Source: Drechslerella dactyloides
Lineage: Eukaryota; Ascomycota; Orbiliomycetes; Orbiliales; Orbiliaceae
Direction of reading: 5' to 3'
DNA length: 64,000 nt
Assembly (NCBI GenBank): GCA_020064725.1
Contig: JAGTWJ010000001.1
Location: 3,410,001 to 3,474,000 of the forward strand
Under the pieces are notes generated by a model. It worked only from the letters and a program-made list of their open reading frames with translations, was not told where the DNA came from and searched no databases. A program made the translations under genes and the position numbers. Shown in pieces: positions 60,499-64,000 of the stretch. How positions within the stretch are numbered: position 1 is the stretch's first letter; every line of letters starts with the position of its first letter.

Positions 60499-61509
60499 TA
60501 CCTGGATATGTTCCACCGCTGATATCCCTCTTGGTCCATATCTGGATGCACTTACGGGTGCAACAATATATTTTTGTAGAAAGAGGAGGTATATATGCTT
60601 GGTTCTTCGAGATATCACAACATGAACGACTGTGGGAACTATGATATCTTGGAGGGCCGCACGGATATATTGATTGATCGCTGAGGGGTAGGAAATTGGG
60701 ATATACACAAGGATGGAAATCGAATGCATGTATCAACAAAAAACGAAAAGATGCCTTGTGATATGTCTGTTAGGAAAACTACTTGAAATTTCGGGTTTCT
60801 ATTATCATGTTAGCTTTTGGATGTTTGTTTTTCTTGCGGTGTACTTTTGTCATTTTTACATTTAGCTGGTCTATTACTCCTGTATCCTCGCGGATTCTTT
60901 TCCTAGCTGCCTTGGCTGTGGGTCTATGGATCCAATGAACTCAGCATGCCCACAAGCCTTCCTCTCCCTTGTCCAGTGCACAAGCCATTCGACTTAATGT
61001 CGTTCATCACTACTCTCTTCACGATATCTCCGCTGCCTCCTGATGTATCACCAATTTAAGTGAGTCTCGAATGTAAGTAAATCTCGAATGTATCCCCATG
61101 GCATCTATAATGTACTTATGTACTTAGTGTCACCCTAATGTATCGGTAATGTATTTTGAGTGTATCGCCAGATTGATGCTCTGCCATCGACACTCGCTTC
61201 GCTGCGATTGTTCATTTTCAACACATAGCACGCCCTGACGAAGGGGGTATATAAGGAGGAATCCCCCAACAGCTGCGCCTTCGTTGGCGAAGACGTCGAC
61301 GTCCTCTCAACACCATTCTCCTCCATCGTGACCTTGCTCTCAGCATCGATACCATTCACCTCTGAAGCATCGTAAACGTCTACCGTGTCGTATTTTCGAT
61401 ATATACTCTTGTACCATCATCGATACCGACTTCTGAACATCCTCACTTTCTTGCTACTTCTGTAAACCTGACCTCGTTCTTCAATCTCGTATCATCACAA
61501 CATTTCAAG
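60499..61509. other. Intergenic, Argonaute 3' flank
   Basis: Contains the 3' untranslated region and the promoter of the next gene. A short repeated string (TCTCGAATGTA, twice at about 61065-61093) is followed by scattered AATGTA copies to about 61150. No coding sequence recognised. Confidence 0.4.
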
Positions 61510-62982
61510 ATGTCTACTTCAGACTCGAAAACCAAGGACAAAGAAAACACCAAAAGGGTGTTTGGTAAACTCATCGATGTGTCCATTCCTGACCCTACCA
61601 TCCCGGGTACCTGCACCGATGAGGCGGGGAAGTCCTCCATCGCTGATGAGCTAGCTTGCCTGAGGGTATCACCTCCTCCGGAGCCTAAAGCGAAGCGTCG
61701 ACCGCCTCCGTTGCAGCTGCATCTTCGAAGTGCACCAATTGACATCGTCAGGAATCCAAAGAAGGTACACTCCCTCGATCCGATGGACCAGTACGAATTT
61801 CAAGACACGATCCCTTCGTCGCCGTTGACGGGACGTCCGCCTGGAGACCGAGAAGGTGGATGCTGGCCCCGCGAGCTTCGTGAGAAGTTCGACAGTGACG
61901 ATGATGAGCCGCAAGATTATTTTGGTAAGTTGCTGCTGCGGCTCCTGCTTTATACGCCGTTATATTATGCTACTGGCAACGCGGGCGTGGTATATTGCTC
62001 GCTGGCCTTAGTATAAAGGCTGCCTCCCTCATCGCGTTGGAGACTTTGCTTGACCCGTTCATCAACCCACCTCGCCCACCTACTCTTCAGAGCTACCGAT
62101 AACTAATAAAAACTCTCTCCTGCCTCCACGTATAGGCGCCGTCCGTGCCAGAAACCAGGAGACCTTCTCCGAGCCTGCTCGATCAGAATCACCAATGTCG
62201 AGCAAGCGTGCAGCCAGTCCGCAGGAGGCCGAGGCCGGAGGGCCCACCCCTGCTGTCGTAGATAGTCCCGTTCACTCCCCTGTCCCGGCTCCCCTTCTCG
62301 CAGCTGCTCCCGCTGCCGCCCCAGCCCCAGTCTCGGTTGCTACCCCGGCTGCTGCTCCGGCTGCTGCTCCGGCCCCTGCTCCGGACGCCGCTCCGATTGC
62401 CGCACCCCCAACGGCGGCCCAGCCCACCAGCCAGCCGGGAAGCTCCGGTTGGGCTGAGGCTGCGGCCAGGGTCCCAGACCTCTTGCGTTACGATCGCGAG
62501 GTCGAGGCTTGGTGTGCATATGTCACCAAGCATGGTGCCAGTGAGTAATTTCCTATGAAAGTGCGACGCGTGTGCTAGGGTGAATACACCGCACGCCAGT
62601 AAAGCCTATACTAACAGATGGTGACATTTACAGCGATGACCAGCATCCAGCATGGCATCAGCATCTTTGCGCGCAAGATGAAGCGGGACCAGGCGACCTA
62701 CGCCGTCCTCAACACCTTCGGCGCATATCTTGACCTCACACTTGGTATTTCTTCCTCTCTCCCTTCTTAGTAGATGTTGAATCATTCTGTGATTTCCCTG
62801 CTAACGAACGTATAGAGCAATGGGTCGAGATCAAGTCGTTCTACGACAAGTGCTACGCTCGCATCACGCAGCTCGAGCACGCAAAGGCGGACGCGGAGAA
62901 CGCCAGGCTGGCCGCAAAGGTCAAGGAGCAAGAGGACCGCATTAGGTGCCTCGAGATGGAGTTGAAAAAGATGGATATGTGA
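61510..62982 (+). CDS. Pro/Ala-rich protein with C-terminal coiled coil, unknown function
   Basis: Four exons: 61510-61924, 62136-62540, 62634-62744 and 62816-62982. Donors are GTAAGT, GTGAGT and GTATTT, all joins are in phase, and the length is 365 residues. No signal peptide or membrane segment. The N-terminal part is charged and disordered (DSKTKDKENTKR, SPPPEPKAKRRPPPL) with a possible basic nuclear-localisation patch. The second exon has a long Pro/Ala tract of PAAAPAP type. Exons 3 and 4 encode the only folded-looking part: ISIFARKMKRDQATYAVLNTF and a leucine/charged helix (QLEHAKADAENARLAAKVKEQED) typical of a coiled coil for self-association. I recognise no named family. It lies head-to-tail about 1 kb behind Argonaute; co-function is unproven. 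Confidence 0.7.
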
Positions 62983-63867
62983 ACTCCACACGTACATGTT
63001 GCATTTCGGGAGAGGGTATGGCTCGGTTGCTCGATTGGGCGATTTGCCCACTCGGGCAGGTGGATTGTATTGATGCTGTTTTTGTTTCTGCATAACATGG
63101 ATTCTTTTCTTTTTCTTTTTCCCTTTCCTTGTTACTATTACTGGCATACATTATCGGGGCGCCGGGGTTTTAAAATGGTGGTACAGGCGTTGTGGCGGCT
63201 TTAGGGCCTGGATCAAAACATCAGATTGTTATTCGAGGGGAGAATAAAAATATCAATTGAATGAGCGACTCGTACTGCGTTATTGGTGAGAAACTGATTT
63301 AGGGATTAAGTAGGGGCAAACTTCGGTGCAGACCAAAAGTCTCCCGATTCTATAATAGCCTCCGTGGCAGTTGAAGCTGCATTCGTGTCGTTAGGGAGCC
63401 TGAAGGAGACTGGGTGGCATAAGAGAGCAACGAGTGGCAATCGAGGCCTTTTCATTAAACGCCAGCTTGCACTGTGTCTATCGAGTCGTCGGTAGAATCT
63501 GAGGCAGCCAGCTGGAATTTCGTGACTTGGACATGATGCTCCCCGCACTTTGAAGGTTGAGCCAGCACGGGTGGATCACTTCTTGCCTGTAGCGGCTGTA
63601 GCAGAAGTCACGACTTGAGAACGACATTTCGAAGGGCTAGAGCATACTGTGAGCGCTGAGGGAGTAGCTGCCAAACCCCGTAGTATAGGTAGCTGCCACC
63701 TGGTCACGCACGTCAACCCCCTCACAAAGGCCCAACCACGATTTCGAGCATCATCAATATCATTCGAATCAAAGATCCAGAGTTACTCGACATCCACAGA
63801 CCTCGCCTCCACCATCCATTTAACTCTCCTGCCCAGCTTCAGATTTGAACAAATCGCGTCTCTAATC
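62983..63867. other. Intergenic
   Basis: This is the 3' flank of the coiled-coil gene and the promoter and leader of the next gene. A short T-rich run (TTCTTTTTCTTTTTCCCTTTCC) lies near 63105-63126. No coding sequence recognised. Confidence 0.4.
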
Positions 63868-64000
63868 ATGTCTGACAAGACCACCGAAGATAAGCTTTGT
63901 GACGCTATGAACAATGTTAGTCTTCTCCTGCTGTCGTGATAACCAGGGTGCCATATGGGCTCTCCGAGTTGTCTCGTAAACCGGACCACCGATCGTTGCG
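63868..64000 (+). CDS. Start of a gene cut by the right edge (first exon only)
   Basis: The ATG at 63868 opens a 48-nt exon (MSDKTTEDKLCDAMNN) that ends in phase 0 at a GTTAGT donor at 63916, after which the frame soon closes. It would be the first exon of a cytosolic protein whose remainder lies beyond the window. The intron, if real, contains the MITE-like sequence at 63969. Too little is visible to assign a family. Confidence 0.4.
63969..64000. mobile_element. MITE-like copy running off the right edge
   Basis: TTGTCTCGTAAACCGG matches 15 of 16 bases of the left terminal repeat of the element at 9188, and the sequence then continues to the edge. The right end and any target duplication lie outside the window. 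Confidence 0.5.

Noticed and set aside
1..64000. CRISPR arrays, rRNA genes, bacterial insertion sequences or phage genes
   Set aside because: No regularly spaced repeats, rRNA-like stretches or transposase frames were seen; all supported genes are intron-style fungal genes.

Overview
The window is nuclear DNA of a filamentous ascomycete (Pezizomycotina). The evidence is the intron style (mostly 54-150 bp, donors such as GTAAGT or GTATGT, CTAAC/CTGAC-type branch sites, CAG/TAG acceptors) and the gene families: a PNP-NACHT-ankyrin NLR-like protein, DUF4470/MYND and DUF7029/DUF7223-type proteins, an RGS protein with C-terminal membrane helices, a fungal S10 carboxypeptidase and a QDE-2-type Argonaute. 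I cannot name genus or species from sequence alone. Exon joins were worked out by hand from reading-frame continuity, splice signals and family motifs; no alignment or RNA evidence was available.

Layout. 1-6097: 5'-truncated NLR-like gene (nucleoside-phosphorylase-like sensor, NACHT NTPase, ankyrin repeats, then a roughly 990-residue C-terminal region I cannot assign). 6592-6999: intron-split small secreted protein. 7.0-10.3 kb: gene-free, with a well-preserved 80-bp MITE-like element. 10321-12593: secreted protein with two N-terminal Cys modules and a DUF7029/DUF7223-like body. 14692-16033: RGS protein. 16-26 kb: ten kilobases with no credible gene. 26-39 kb: a run of secretory-pathway genes (type I membrane protein, Cys-rich secreted protein, PEBP-like GPI-anchored protein, PAN/Apple-like protein, Thr-rich protein with a Cys-rich tail) separated by gene-free stretches. 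39178-43361: large DUF4470/MYND protein. 46427-48187: type B carboxylesterase. 48638-50083: arrestin-like adaptor. 52059-53011: secreted orphan. 53425-55430: serine carboxypeptidase. 57228-60483: Argonaute. 61510-62982: Pro/Ala-rich coiled-coil protein. 63868 to the right edge: first exon of another gene.

No operon-like or cluster-like pathway is evident. Three themes stand out. About ten of the sixteen genes encode secreted or surface proteins. Two defence or self-recognition functions are present: the NLR-like protein and the RNA-silencing Argonaute. A short terminal-inverted-repeat element family has one near-intact copy with a 9-bp target duplication, and matching ends elsewhere, including directly behind the Argonaute stop codon and at the right edge. 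I found no CRISPR, rRNA or tRNA gene and no convincing wholly new system. The most novel material is the unassigned C-terminal half of the NLR-like protein and the small repeat family.
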